NCBI GenBank assembly: GCA_035626595.1
Contig: DASPNJ010000152.1
Location: 9,259 to 73,258, forward strand
From: JAQGMV01 sp035626595
Lineage (GTDB): Bacteria; Pseudomonadota; Gammaproteobacteria; Burkholderiales; SG8-41
Direction: 5' to 3'
Length of the DNA: 64,000 bases
The notes under the pieces were generated by a model that saw nothing but the letters and a program-made list of their open reading frames with translations, was not told where the DNA came from and did no database searches. Of the stretch, positions 7,965-16,574 are shown piece by piece (within the stretch, counting starts at the first letter, position 1; each line of letters begins with the position of its first letter). A program made the position numbers and the translations under genes.

Positions 7965-9356
7965 CTAGGCCGCAGCGCGGTTTTTCACACCGGCCGGCGA
8001 GGCGTTGCGCTCGAGCGCGGCCGTGAGCTCACGCACCGAGATGGAGTCCAGCGCCCAGATGCGTGCACGCGCGGCCTCGGCACCCTGTTCCCCAAGCACT
8101 GACTTCGCGCAGTCGACAAACTTCGCATCGACTGCGTCCCGCGAGACAGGGTTTTGCACGGTACGGCCGGCGGGCTCGTCCGCTTTCGCTTCGAGCACGC
8201 GACCGTCCCGCAGCACGACCTTGAGCCGCGCATCGAAGCGCGCGTTACCGTAGAAGGGCCCGTCGTACGTCGATGCGTGCACGCGTTCGAGCAGCGTGCG
8301 CACGCGCGGCTCGACCCAGGCCTCGCGTTCGAAGTCATCGAGTCCGACCTTGCCGTCGATGAGCGCGCGCGCGACGCAGTACTGCACGCTGAACTTGGCT
8401 TCGAGCCCCGTCGTCGGACGCGGTCGGTTCGTATGCGCCAGGGCACGCTCGGTCGTGCGGCTCTCGATGCGCTCGATCTGATCGGGCTCGAACGGTCCAT
8501 ACTCGCGAACAAGATCGAGCGCAGCCTGGACCGGGGAATGCGTGCCATAGCAGCACGGATAGATCTTGTAGCTCGCGCCCGGCGACACGATGAGGAGCGG
8601 CTTGCCCCAGCTCTCGAACACGCGCTCGACGTCGCGACGTCCGGCGCCGAAGAGCTCGAAAAATCCCTGCTTGTGCTCGAACGCCTCCGCGCTTGCCGTG
8701 TAGCCTTTGCGCGCGAGCAGCGCGGCCATCAATCCGCCGCGCGCACACTGACCGGCGTGGAGCGGCTTGGTCATCGTGCCGAAGTTCGCCTTGATGCCCG
8801 CGGCGAGCGAAGCGCTCAGCGCCAGCGCCATTTCGGTCTGCTCCACGCTCAAGGCCAGCAGCCGCGAGCACCCTGCAGCGACTGCAATCACACCCAGCGT
8901 CGAGGTCGGATGCCAGCCTTTCTCCGAGTGCTCCGGATTGAGGGCGAGGCCGATGCGCGTCGTCTCCACCGCGGCGGCATGGCCGAGCAGCAGATCCGCG
9001 CCGCTGCAGCCGTGCGCTTCCCCGCCCGCGATGAGCGCCGGCACCGAGACCGCGCTGATGTGCCCGATGAGCGTCTCGATCGTGTTGTCGAAGTCGAGCG
9101 TATGCGCCGCGGTGCCGTTCAGCAGCGCCGCGTCGAGCGCGCTCACGCGGCGGTCGCTGCCGAGCACGAGGCTCGGTCCGCCGGCCGGCGCGTCGATCAC
9201 GGATTCGAGCAGCGTGAACGCTTCCTCGTGCGTGCCCGCGAGCGCGACGCCGACCGTGTCGAGCACGGCGATCTTGTTCCAGTACTGCGCCTCTTCCGAC
9301 AGATCGTCGGAGCGTATCGCGCAGACGCGCTGCGCGAGCTCGCGTGCGAATGTCAT
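7965..9356 (-). CDS. MmgE/PrpD family protein (2-methylcitrate dehydratase-like)
   Basis: This 463-residue protein matches the MmgE/PrpD fold, which includes 2-methylcitrate dehydratase, cis-aconitate decarboxylase and iminodisuccinate epimerase. Visible features are the N-terminal VLDTVGVALAGTHEEA, NGTAAHTLDFDNT near residue 80, AGGEAHGCSGADLLLGHAAAVE, GWHPTSTLGVIAVAA around 145, and SPGASYKIYPCCYGTH near 260. A Shine-Dalgarno GGAG lies 9 bases before the ATG. It is the first gene of a three-gene minus-strand operon and is divergent from a Bug binding protein at 9449. That layout suggests the imported acid is the substrate of this enzyme set. It may dehydrate or isomerise a hydroxy di- or tricarboxylate; classical propionate metabolism is unlikely because no prpB or prpC is nearby. 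Confidence 0.88.
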   Translation of the reverse strand: MTFARELAQRVCAIRSDDLSEEAQYWNKIAVLDTVGVALAGTHEEAFTLLESVIDAPAGGPSLVLGSDRRVSALDAALLNGTAAHTLDFDNTIETLIGHISAVSVPALIAGGEAHGCSGADLLLGHAAAVETTRIGLALNPEHSEKGWHPTSTLGVIAVAAGCSRLLALSVEQTEMALALSASLAAGIKANFGTMTKPLHAGQCARGGLMAALLARKGYTASAEAFEHKQGFFELFGAGRRDVERVFESWGKPLLIVSPGASYKIYPCCYGTHSPVQAALDLVREYGPFEPDQIERIESRTTERALAHTNRPRPTTGLEAKFSVQYCVARALIDGKVGLDDFEREAWVEPRVRTLLERVHASTYDGPFYGNARFDARLKVVLRDGRVLEAKADEPAGRTVQNPVSRDAVDAKFVDCAKSVLGEQGAEAARARIWALDSISVRELTAALERNASPAGVKNRAAA

Positions 9357-9448
9357 AGTCTCATCTCCGCTGCAGGCAGGACGCCTGCGCTACCCGATCG
9401 ATACTACATTTGCGGGGGCGCGAAGTGAAATGCTATGTTGCCGCGCTC

Positions 9449-10420
9449 ATGCATCGCATTCCTGCCGTTCTCGCGCTCGTTGTGCTCGCCGCGTTTCACG
9501 CGACGAATGCGCTCGCGCAGACCGGCGCCTACCCGACGCGGCCGATCCGCTTCATCGTCCCGTTCGGCGCCGGCGGCGTATCCGATGCGGCGGCGCGCGT
9601 GATCGGTCACAGGCTCACGGAACGCCTGGGCCAGCAGGTGATCGTCGAGAACCGCCCCGGCGCCGGCGGTACGATCGGGGCGGAGGTCGCCGCGCGGGCG
9701 AAACCCGATGGCTACACGCTGCTCATGGGCTCTTCCACCGAGCTCGCGCTCAATCCGAATCTCTATCGCAAGCTCGCGTACGACACGACGCGCGATTTCA
9801 CGCCGGTCGCGCTCGTGGGCTACGCGCCGCTCATCATGGTCGTGCATCCGTCGCTGCCGGTGCGAACGCCGAAGGAATTCGAAAAGCTGGCGAAATCGCG
9901 TCCGGGCGAGCTCAACTACGCATCGACCGGCAACGGCTCGACGGTGCACGTCGCAACCGAGATGTTCAAGCGCGCCGCCGGCATCGACATGGTTCACGTG
10001 CCGGCGACGACCACCGCGCTCACGAGTCTCCTGAGCGGCCACACGCAGCTCATGATCTCTTCGATGCCGACCGCCATCGGACAGGTCCGCGCGGGGAAGC
10101 TCCGCGCGCTCGCGGTCACCAGCGAGAAGCGCTTTCCGCCGGCGCCCGAATTCCCGACGCTCGCGGAATCCGGCTATCCCGGTGTCGTGATCGTCATCTG
10201 GAACGCGCTCGTCGCGCCGAGCGGGACGCCGAAAGACTCGATCGAGAAGGTGAGCGGAGCCGTGATGGAGATACTCAAATCGCCCGACACCGCACGCGAC
10301 TTCTCCAAGTTCGGGATGGAGCTGCTCCCTGCCGGTCCGGACGCGCTCGGCGCCTACATCAAATCCGAGCTCGCGAAGTTCGCCCGCGTGACCCAGCAGG
10401 CGAACATCCGTCTCGATTAG
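9449..10420 (+). CDS. Bug/TctC-family periplasmic solute-binding protein (1)
   Basis: This 323-residue protein has a Sec signal peptide (MHRIPAVLALVVLAAF...ALAQ) and the Bug pattern YPTRPIRFIVPFGAGG, VIVENRPGAGGTIGAE, KPDGYTLLMGS, LYRKLAYDTTRDF and VHVPATTT. Bug proteins bind small carboxylates, amino acids or related molecules in the periplasm; a subset works with TctAB membrane proteins, but none are found nearby. The ATG at 9449 starts the signal peptide; the alternative at 9410 adds 13 residues without improving it. The usual VPYKG segment reads VPATTT here, so its ligand pocket may differ from the other Bugs in the window. It is divergent from the MmgE/PrpD operon, and its 3' end overlaps the convergent deacetylase gene by 4 bp. 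Confidence 0.92.
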   Translation: MHRIPAVLALVVLAAFHATNALAQTGAYPTRPIRFIVPFGAGGVSDAAARVIGHRLTERLGQQVIVENRPGAGGTIGAEVAARAKPDGYTLLMGSSTELALNPNLYRKLAYDTTRDFTPVALVGYAPLIMVVHPSLPVRTPKEFEKLAKSRPGELNYASTGNGSTVHVATEMFKRAAGIDMVHVPATTTALTSLLSGHTQLMISSMPTAIGQVRAGKLRALAVTSEKRFPPAPEFPTLAESGYPGVVIVIWNALVAPSGTPKDSIEKVSGAVMEILKSPDTARDFSKFGMELLPAGPDALGAYIKSELAKFARVTQQANIRLD

Positions 10421-11319
10421 CTCCCCGGCACGATCCCGGGCTCGAGCTTCCGGCAGTGGTCCGAGACGTCCTCGGGCTTGCACTTCCAGACGCGATCCAT
10501 GAAGCGGTTGGAGAAGCAGTGCCTGAGCGCGTTCCTCAGCGGACGCAGCCGGAACGGATAGCCGAACACGTAGGGGTGGATGGACACGTTGCACACGAGC
10601 GGGTGCTTCGCGCTTTGCTCGACCATCTCCTCGAACTGATCGACGAGCATGTCGCAGAACTCGCGGCCGGTGTGCTGGCGGTGCACGATCTGCGGTGAGT
10701 CGTTGAGCTCGACCGGGTACGGCACCGAAAGTATCGGCCCCGAGCGCGTGCGCATCCAGATCGGCTGGTCGTCGTGCGGCCAGTCCATCACGTACTCGTA
10801 GCCGGCTTCCTTGAGCACGTCCGGCGTGGTCGAGTTCTCGTAGGCGCCTGCGCCCATCCAGCCTTTCGGTGGGCGGCCTTCGTGGCGTTTGAAGGTCTCG
10901 GTCGCTTCGCGGATCGCGCGCGCCTCGTCGTCTTCCCACCGGAAGTCGTGGAGATTCTCCGAGTTCGTGCGGCCGTGGCCGACGATCTCGTCGCCGCGCC
11001 TGCGGATGCGCTCCATGATCTGCGGCGCGTAGTCGTAGAGCAGGCTGTTGGTGTTGTGGGCGAGCGGCATGTCGAGCTCTTCGGCAAGATCGAAGAGCCG
11101 CCAGATGCCAATGCGGTTACCGTAGTCGCGCCAGGCGTAATTGCGCTGCGTCTGCGGCTCGCCGTGCTTCGCGTTGTCGTGGCCGCGCCCCTTGCCGAAC
11201 GCGAAGACCTCCACGTTGGTCGTGATGCAGAACGCGAGGCGCTTTCCCCCGGGCCAGCTGTAGTCCTTGCGTTCGGGCAGCGGAACATAGTCGTAGCGGT
11301 TGTGCTGCGGCAGTTTCAT
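10417..11319 (-). CDS. Polysaccharide deacetylase (NodB-homology) family protein, PuuE-allantoinase-like
   Basis: This 300-residue protein has the NodB-like arrangement seen in PuuE-type allantoinases: SWPGGKRLAFCITTNVE at the N-terminus, WRDYGNRIGIWRLFDLAEE near residue 75, EIVGHGRTNSENL near 130, KGWMGAGAYENSTT, and a late VSIHPYVFGYPFR. The classic Asp-His-His metal triad of CE4 deacetylases is not clear, which also suits the PuuE group. The start ATG at 11319 has a strong GGAGGAG Shine-Dalgarno; the longer start at 11361 lies within a palindromic repeat. It lies downstream of an enolase-superfamily and an Ldh-family gene, separated by that repeat. Possible roles are hydrolysis of a cyclic ureide or amide, or deacetylation of a small substrate. 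Confidence 0.85.
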   Translation of the reverse strand: MKLPQHNRYDYVPLPERKDYSWPGGKRLAFCITTNVEVFAFGKGRGHDNAKHGEPQTQRNYAWRDYGNRIGIWRLFDLAEELDMPLAHNTNSLLYDYAPQIMERIRRRGDEIVGHGRTNSENLHDFRWEDDEARAIREATETFKRHEGRPPKGWMGAGAYENSTTPDVLKEAGYEYVMDWPHDDQPIWMRTRSGPILSVPYPVELNDSPQIVHRQHTGREFCDMLVDQFEEMVEQSAKHPLVCNVSIHPYVFGYPFRLRPLRNALRHCFSNRFMDRVWKCKPEDVSDHCRKLEPGIVPGS

Positions 11320-11338
11320 CGCGAATCTCCTCCGTTGC

Positions 11339-11390
11339 CGTAGGGTGCGCCAATGGCGCACCGGCCGGTGCGCAACGTGCGCACCCTACG
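11339..11390. repeat. Dispersed CGTAGGGTGCGC...GCGCACCCTACG palindrome (copy B)
   Basis: Outer arms CGTAGGGTGCGC (11339-11350) and GCGCACCCTACG (11379-11390) are perfect 12-base inverted repeats. Inside them, GGCGCACCGG and CCGGTGCGC form a second palindrome. The element fills the gap between the enolase-superfamily and deacetylase genes and is the most complete copy of the repeat seen elsewhere in the window. It could attenuate transcription into the deacetylase gene. Confidence 0.75.
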
Positions 11391-11393
11391 AAT

Positions 11394-12539
11394 CTACACG
11401 CGGAAGCGCTCCACCGCCTTCCAGTCGATCTCGATCCCCCACCCCGGCTTCTCACCCAGGTGCAGGTAACCGTCGCGAAATGCGACGTCGTGCCGGTACA
11501 GGTGGTGCCTCAGAGGGTCACGGTTGGGCGACGCATGGGACTCGACGCAGTAGCCCACTTCGGGCATCGCGACCACGAGGTGCCCGTGCAGCTCCGGCGA
11601 GTGATGCGGCACCACGAGCACGCCGTGCTGCTCGGCGAGCTGCGCGACGCGTATCGCCTCCGTGAAGCCCGCGGCGCGCGTGGAATCGAACTGCAGATAC
11701 TTGATCGCGCCGAATTCGATGAAGTCGCGCACGGTGAAGCGGTGGATCTCGCGCTCGCCGTGCGACAGCGGGATGCGCGTTTCCGCCGCGAGCTGGGCGT
11801 AATCCTTCGGCTGCAGGTACCAGTGCAGCGGCTCTTCGAACCAGGTGATGTCGTAACGCTCGATGCCGCGCGAGAACCGCACCGCGTCGTTCAGGCCGAA
11901 GGCTGCGTTGTTGTCGATCATGAGCCCGATGCCGGGCCCGATCGCGTCCCGCACCGCCGCGACGCGCTGGATCTCCTCGTCCACGCTGAAGCCGCCGGTC
12001 TTCAACTTCACCGCGCGGTAGCCTTTCTCGACGAAGCTCACCATCTCTTTCACGGCCGTGTCGATCGTCGCGTCGCGCGGATAGTAGCCGCCGGTCGAAT
12101 AGGTGAAGATCGGCCGCCGGCCGCCGCCCAGCAGGCTGTATACGGGCATGCCCGCGGCCTTGCCCTTGATGTCCCACAGCGCGAGATCGATGCCGCCGAT
12201 CGCGGACATGACCTGCGGGCGTGCCGGGCGTGGAACGGGGGGAAACGCATCGCCGCCGTACATCGCGCGTGGACGCGGCACGGTCAGGTTGAACAGGCGG
12301 TTCCAGATGATCTCGTGCGCGAGCGGATCGGCGCCCTGAATGACGTCGCCAAATCTGGCGACCCACTCCGCGATCGCTTTCATCGGCGAGCCCTTGATCT
12401 CGCCGTAGCCGGTAATGCCCTGGTCGGTCTGCACTTCGACGAGCAGGATGCTCGAATCCTTGAGCGCCTCCTGTGCAGTGAAGAGCGGCTCTTCGAGCGG
12501 CGCCGAGAACGGATGCGTCCTGACTGCGGTGATCTTCAC
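11394..12539 (-). CDS. Enolase-superfamily enzyme (mandelate racemase/muconate lactonizing type)
   Basis: This 381-residue protein has the two-domain layout of the enolase superfamily. The N-terminal capping domain begins KITAVRTHPFSAPLEEP. The barrel carries AIGGIDLALWDIKGKAAGMPV, the catalytic KLK in YRAVKLKTGG near residue 165, the metal ligands in LMIDNN and WFEEPLHWY, and the segments LSHGERE and VVPHHSPELHGH. Members abstract a proton alpha to a carboxylate, as in acid-sugar dehydratases and racemases. The GTG at 12539 is chosen because it overlaps the upstream dehydrogenase stop as GTGA. Together with the Ldh-family neighbour it fits catabolism of a hydroxy or sugar acid. Confidence 0.9.
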   Translation of the reverse strand: MKITAVRTHPFSAPLEEPLFTAQEALKDSSILLVEVQTDQGITGYGEIKGSPMKAIAEWVARFGDVIQGADPLAHEIIWNRLFNLTVPRPRAMYGGDAFPPVPRPARPQVMSAIGGIDLALWDIKGKAAGMPVYSLLGGGRRPIFTYSTGGYYPRDATIDTAVKEMVSFVEKGYRAVKLKTGGFSVDEEIQRVAAVRDAIGPGIGLMIDNNAAFGLNDAVRFSRGIERYDITWFEEPLHWYLQPKDYAQLAAETRIPLSHGEREIHRFTVRDFIEFGAIKYLQFDSTRAAGFTEAIRVAQLAEQHGVLVVPHHSPELHGHLVVAMPEVGYCVESHASPNRDPLRHHLYRHDVAFRDGYLHLGEKPGWGIEIDWKAVERFRV

Positions 12540-13585
12540 GGGAGTTTTCCTTCCAGACCGGTTTCTTTCGCGATGCGCCGGAGATCGGCGATCGTGTCGT
12601 CGGGCAGCTCGAGACCCTCTTTGCGATTGCGCGCATCGTTGCGCGCCTCGAGTTCGCCCGGATAGAAAATTTCGTCGAAGCCCTGCGCGCGCGGCACGGC
12701 TTTCAACTCCGCGATGTACTGCTCCATGCGCGCGTTGAACTGCGAAAGCGGTTGGAACGCTTCGATGTTCATCGCGATGAAGAGATGCCCGCAGTTGCTC
12801 TTCTCCGCCGTCTTGTAAGGACTGTGCACCTGCGTGAGAAAACCGCTGCCGGTGAGGACACCGGAGAGCACGTCCACCATCATCGCGATGCCATAGCCTT
12901 TGTGCTCGGCCATCGGCAGGATGATCCCGTCGATCGCCTCCTGCGGGTCTGTCGTGGGCGCACCCTGTGCGTTCAGTGCCCAACCGGGCGGGATCGGCTG
13001 GCGCTTCTGGCGCGCGAGATAGATCTTGCCGCGCGCCACACCCGTATTCGCCATATCCACGACGAACGGCGGATGGCGCCCCGCGGGCGTCGCAACCGAC
13101 CACGGGTTCGTGCCGATCACTTTGCGCATCCCGCCCCACGGCGGCATCGCCGGTCCGCCGTTGGTGGTGAGAAACATCATGCAGCCTTCGCGCGCGGCCA
13201 TGAGCGTGTAGTACATGCACGTGCCGAAGTGGTTGGACATGCGCACGCCGACCGCGCCGATGCCATGCGCCTTCGCGCGCTTGATCGCTTCGCGCGCCGC
13301 CAGCACCGAGAGCACGTGGCCAACACCGTCGTGTCCGTCGATCAACGCCATCGCGCCGGCGTCCACCACGAACTCGGGCTGCGTCACCGGCTTCATGACG
13401 CCGTTGCGGATGCGATCGAGGTACCAGCCGAGGCGCAGCACGCCGTGCGACTGATGGCCCCAGAGGTCCGCCTGCACGAGCGTGTCGGCGACGAGATGCG
13501 CGTCCTGCTGTGGCATGCCGGCGCCGGCATACACGACCGTTGCGAATTCGAGGAGACGAGTGGGGTCGATGCGCGCGCTGCTCAT
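12536..13585 (-). CDS. Ldh family malate/L-lactate/ureidoglycolate-type dehydrogenase
   Basis: This 349-residue protein belongs to the NAD(P)-dependent Ldh2/MDH family, a fold unrelated to classical lactate dehydrogenase. Support comes from ADLWGHQSHGVLRLGWYLDRI with the conserved His near residue 45, DGHDGVGHVLSVLAAREAI, VGVRMSNHFGTCMYYTLMA near residue 115, IGTNPWSVATPAG, and EHKGYGIAMMVDVLSGVLTGSG near 230. It reduces or oxidises a 2-hydroxy acid. It is the first gene of the pair with the coupled enolase-superfamily enzyme and is divergent from the CoA-transferase operon. Because ureidoglycolate dehydrogenase is in this family and a PuuE-like gene is close, an allantoin-related role is an alternative to sugar-acid metabolism. 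Confidence 0.9.
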   Translation of the reverse strand: MSSARIDPTRLLEFATVVYAGAGMPQQDAHLVADTLVQADLWGHQSHGVLRLGWYLDRIRNGVMKPVTQPEFVVDAGAMALIDGHDGVGHVLSVLAAREAIKRAKAHGIGAVGVRMSNHFGTCMYYTLMAAREGCMMFLTTNGGPAMPPWGGMRKVIGTNPWSVATPAGRHPPFVVDMANTGVARGKIYLARQKRQPIPPGWALNAQGAPTTDPQEAIDGIILPMAEHKGYGIAMMVDVLSGVLTGSGFLTQVHSPYKTAEKSNCGHLFIAMNIEAFQPLSQFNARMEQYIAELKAVPRAQGFDEIFYPGELEARNDARNRKEGLELPDDTIADLRRIAKETGLEGKLP

Positions 13586-13667
13586 GCTGAAGAATTCGGT
13601 TCGGTCTGGTGTGATGATGACGCCGCGGGATGAGCCGCGAGTTTCGCATGCTTCACGCGCGCTCGCC

Positions 13668-13673
13668 TATAAT
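13668..13673 (+). promoter_or_regulatory. Consensus -10 (TATAAT) upstream of CoA-transferase operon
   Basis: A perfect TATAAT lies 35 bp before the ATG at 13709 in a GC-rich divergent intergenic region. I see no convincing -35 hexamer at normal spacing, so the promoter may need an activator or be weak. Confidence 0.5.
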
Positions 13674-13708
13674 TGCCGCTCCGCTCGTAGCTCCTCACGC
13701 TCCCTTCG

Positions 13709-14848
13709 ATGCTTCCCCTCTCCGGCGTACGCGTAGCCGAGTTCTGCCAGGTGCTCGCGGGCCCGTTCTGCGGCGCGTTGCTCGCGGACATGGGCGCGGA
13801 TGTGATCAAAGTCGAGCCGCCGGAAGGCGATCTCATGCGGGCGTGGCCGCCGATGATCGACGGCTACAGCCAGTACTTCGCTTCGGTGAACCGCAACAAG
13901 CGCTCGGTTACGTTCGACCTGAAAAGCGCGGAAGGGCTCGCGGCCGCGCGAGCGCTCGCACTCTCCGCCGACGTCGTCATCGAGAACTTTCGTCCCGGCG
14001 TCATGGCGCGGTTCGGTCTCGACTACGCCAGCCTGTCGAAAGAAAAGGCGTCTCTCGTGTACTGCTCGGTCTCGGCGTACGGTCAGACCGGTCCACGCGC
14101 TGCCGAAGGCGGATTCGACATGACGGTCCAGGCGATGAGCGGCGCCATGAGTGTCACCGGCGAGCCCGGCGGCCGACCCGCGAAATCGGGCGTGCCGATC
14201 GCGGATTTCTCGTCGGGTCTGTATGCCGCGTATTCGATCGCGGCCGCGCTGTGCAAAGTCCGCAGCGGCGGCGAAGGCGAGTACATCGACGTGTCGATGC
14301 TCGGGAGCATGCTCGGCATCGCACACCTCCAGACGAGCGAGCTCTTCGGCACCGGACGCGATCCGGTGCCGCTCGGCTCGGCGCACCCGCTCAACGCGCC
14401 GTACGCCGCTTTTCGCTGCCGCGACGGCTATTTCGCGCTCGCCGCCGGGACGAACAGGCATTGGGAAGCGGTGTGCGAGGCGATCGCCCGAATCGATCTC
14501 GCGCGCGACGAGCGCTTCGCATCACCGACGTTGCGCGCGCGCAATCAGGACAAGCTGCGCGAGATCCTCGAAGCAGAGTTCGCACGCTATGACGCCGCCG
14601 ATCTGCTCGCGAGATACCGCGAGCGCGGCGTGCCCTGCGCGCCTATAAATACCTATTCCGAGGTGCTCGCCGATCCGCAGGTGGCGCACATGGGCTGGGT
14701 CGAGCCGATGCCGCTTCCGAACGGCGCGCAATCAAAGGTGGTGATCTCGCCTCAGCGCGTCAGCGGCCAGCGCCTCGGCGTCTATCGCGAGCCGCCGGCG
14801 CTGGGCGCGCACACGGAGGAAGTGCTTCGGGAGCTCAAACGGGCATGA
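13709..14848 (+). CDS. CaiB/BaiF family CoA-transferase (class III)
   Basis: This 379-residue protein has the class III CoA-transferase start PLSGVRVAEFCQVLAGPFCGALLADMGADVIKVEPPEGD, then NRNKRSVTFDLKSAEG, VIENFRPGVMARFGLDY and GEPGGRPAKSGVPIADFSSG. The catalytic aspartate is expected in GEYIDVSMLGSMLG near residue 195. Such enzymes move CoA between carboxylic acids. Length is normal for the family. It is the first gene of a three-gene operon and overlaps the enoyl-CoA hydratase gene as ATGA. The operon order (activation, hydratase, oxidoreductase) suggests degradation of a carboxylic acid through its CoA ester. The acid is unknown. Confidence 0.93.
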   Translation: MLPLSGVRVAEFCQVLAGPFCGALLADMGADVIKVEPPEGDLMRAWPPMIDGYSQYFASVNRNKRSVTFDLKSAEGLAAARALALSADVVIENFRPGVMARFGLDYASLSKEKASLVYCSVSAYGQTGPRAAEGGFDMTVQAMSGAMSVTGEPGGRPAKSGVPIADFSSGLYAAYSIAAALCKVRSGGEGEYIDVSMLGSMLGIAHLQTSELFGTGRDPVPLGSAHPLNAPYAAFRCRDGYFALAAGTNRHWEAVCEAIARIDLARDERFASPTLRARNQDKLREILEAEFARYDAADLLARYRERGVPCAPINTYSEVLADPQVAHMGWVEPMPLPNGAQSKVVISPQRVSGQRLGVYREPPALGAHTEEVLRELKRA

Positions 14849-15570
14849 CGGAGGCGCTCGTCCGTACGCACGAGGGCCACGTCACGCGGCTCACGCTCAA
14901 CCGGCCGCAGAAGGCGAATGCCTTGTGCGCGGGCCTGGTCGAAGACCTGCTCGACGCCGTCGAATCGGCGTGCGGCGACGGCACCCGGCTCCTCATCCTC
15001 GACGGCGCAGGCTCGCACTTCTGCGCCGGATTCGACTTCACCGATTATCAGAGCGCGAGCGACGGCGATCTCGCATTGCGCTTCATCCGCATCGAAATCC
15101 TCCTTCAGGCGCTGTACCACGCGCCGTACCACACGCTCGCGCTCGCGCACGGCCGCACGTTCGGAGCCGGCGCCGATCTCGTCGCCTGCTGCGGCTCACG
15201 CGTGGCGACGCCCGATACGAGCTTCCGGCTGCCGGGCCTGCGCTTCGGCGTGGTGCTGGGCACGCGCCGTTTTGCGAACCGCGTCGGGGCGGACCGGGCG
15301 CGCGAAATTCTCGCCGCGTCGCGCAGCTTCGGCGCCAGCGAAGCGCTCGAGATCGGATTTCTCACGGGCATCACGCCTGCCGGGGAGTGGGACGGCGTCG
15401 TCTCGGCGGCTCGGGAACAGGCCGCGCGGCTGGGCGCGACAGCGGCTGCCGCGCTCCACCGGCACACGGTCATCGATACCCGCAGCGAGGACATGGCGGC
15501 GCTCGCGTGCTCCGTTGCGACGCCCGGTTTGAAAGAACGCATCAGAATCTTCAGGGAAGAAGCGAAATGA
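14845..15570 (+). CDS. Enoyl-CoA hydratase/isomerase family protein
   Basis: This 241-residue protein is a crotonase-fold enzyme. The start TEALVRTHEGHVTRLTLNRPQKANAL is typical, the oxyanion-hole region is LDGAGSHFCAGFDF near residue 60, and the second oxyanion element is ALAHGRTFGAGADLVACC near residue 105. The usual catalytic glutamates are not obvious at their normal places, so it may be a hydrolase or a lyase rather than a standard hydratase. It starts inside the CoA-transferase stop (ATGA) and ends overlapping the quinone oxidoreductase start (ATGA), so all three are probably made together. Confidence 0.88.
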   Translation: MTEALVRTHEGHVTRLTLNRPQKANALCAGLVEDLLDAVESACGDGTRLLILDGAGSHFCAGFDFTDYQSASDGDLALRFIRIEILLQALYHAPYHTLALAHGRTFGAGADLVACCGSRVATPDTSFRLPGLRFGVVLGTRRFANRVGADRAREILAASRSFGASEALEIGFLTGITPAGEWDGVVSAAREQAARLGATAAAALHRHTVIDTRSEDMAALACSVATPGLKERIRIFREEAK

Positions 15571-16553
15571 ACCTGCCGAAAACGATGAAGGCTGTCGAGA
15601 TCTCCGCACCCGGCAAACCCGAGGTGCTGAAAACAACCGAACGCCCGGTGCCGCAGCCGCAGAAAAACGAAGTGCTCGTCAAAGTCGCGGCTACCGGGGT
15701 CAACGGTCCCGACATCATGCAGCGCAAAGGCCTCTACCCTGCGCCGCCCGGCGCATCCGATCTGCTCGGGCTCGAGATCGCAGGAGAAATCGTCGCCGTG
15801 GGCGCGGATGTGAAGCGCTGGTCTGCGGGCGACCGGGTCTGCGCGCTCACCAACGGCGGCGGCTACGCGCAGTATTGCGTCGCGGATGCAGATCACTGCC
15901 TGCCGATTCCCGAGCGCGTCGACATCGAGGACGCGGGCGGGCTGCCGGAAACATTCTTCACCGTCTGGAGCAACGTCTTCATCGGCGCGGGTCTCGAATC
16001 CGGCGAGACGTTCCTCGTGCACGGCGGCGCCGGCGGTATCGGCACGACTGCGATCCAGTTGGGCAAAGCCTTCGGCGCGAAAGTGATCGCGACCGACAGC
16101 CCCGAAGCGCGGGTCGCGATCTGCCGCGACCTCGGCGCCGATCGCGCGATCGACTACAAGACGGAAGACTACGTGGAGATCGTGCGCGAGATGGGCGGGG
16201 CCAACGTCATTCTCGACATCGTCGGGGGCCCCAACATCGAGCGCAACTTCAAGGCGGCGAGCCACGACGCGCGCATCATCCAGCTCGCGTTCGCGCTGGG
16301 CTCGAAAGTCGAAGTCAACCTGATGCCGGTGATGCTGAAGCGGCTCACCTACACGGGCTCGACGCTGCGCACCCGGCCCACCGCGTTCAAGACGCGCATC
16401 GCGCGCGAGCTGGAAGAGCAGGTGTGGCCGCACATCGCAGCGGGGCGGATACGGGTGGTCACGAGCAAGACGTTCCCGCTGGAGCAGGCGGCGGAAGCGC
16501 ACGCGCTCATGGAGAGCGCGGGCCATACCGGCAAGATACTGCTCTTGCCGTAA
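15567..16553 (+). CDS. NAD(P)H quinone oxidoreductase / zinc-free medium-chain dehydrogenase (PIG3-type)
   Basis: This 328-residue protein matches the zinc-free MDR group of quinone oxidoreductases and enoyl reductases. It has MKAVEISAPGKPEVLKTTERP at the N-terminus, VNGPDIMQRKGLYPAPPGAS near residue 50 (the PIG3-type DLLQRxGxYPPPxGAS motif), GDRVCALTNGGGYAQY, and the NADPH-binding loop FLVHGGAGGIGTTAIQLGKAFGAKVIAT near residue 145. The ATG at 15567 overlaps the upstream stop (ATGA). It is the last gene of the CoA-transferase operon, probably reducing an unsaturated intermediate or a quinone. It meets the HD-domain gene tail to tail, 21 bp away. Confidence 0.93.
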   Translation: MNLPKTMKAVEISAPGKPEVLKTTERPVPQPQKNEVLVKVAATGVNGPDIMQRKGLYPAPPGASDLLGLEIAGEIVAVGADVKRWSAGDRVCALTNGGGYAQYCVADADHCLPIPERVDIEDAGGLPETFFTVWSNVFIGAGLESGETFLVHGGAGGIGTTAIQLGKAFGAKVIATDSPEARVAICRDLGADRAIDYKTEDYVEIVREMGGANVILDIVGGPNIERNFKAASHDARIIQLAFALGSKVEVNLMPVMLKRLTYTGSTLRTRPTAFKTRIARELEEQVWPHIAAGRIRVVTSKTFPLEQAAEAHALMESAGHTGKILLLP

Positions 16554-16574
16554 ACAGGTGACGAAAAGCAGTGA

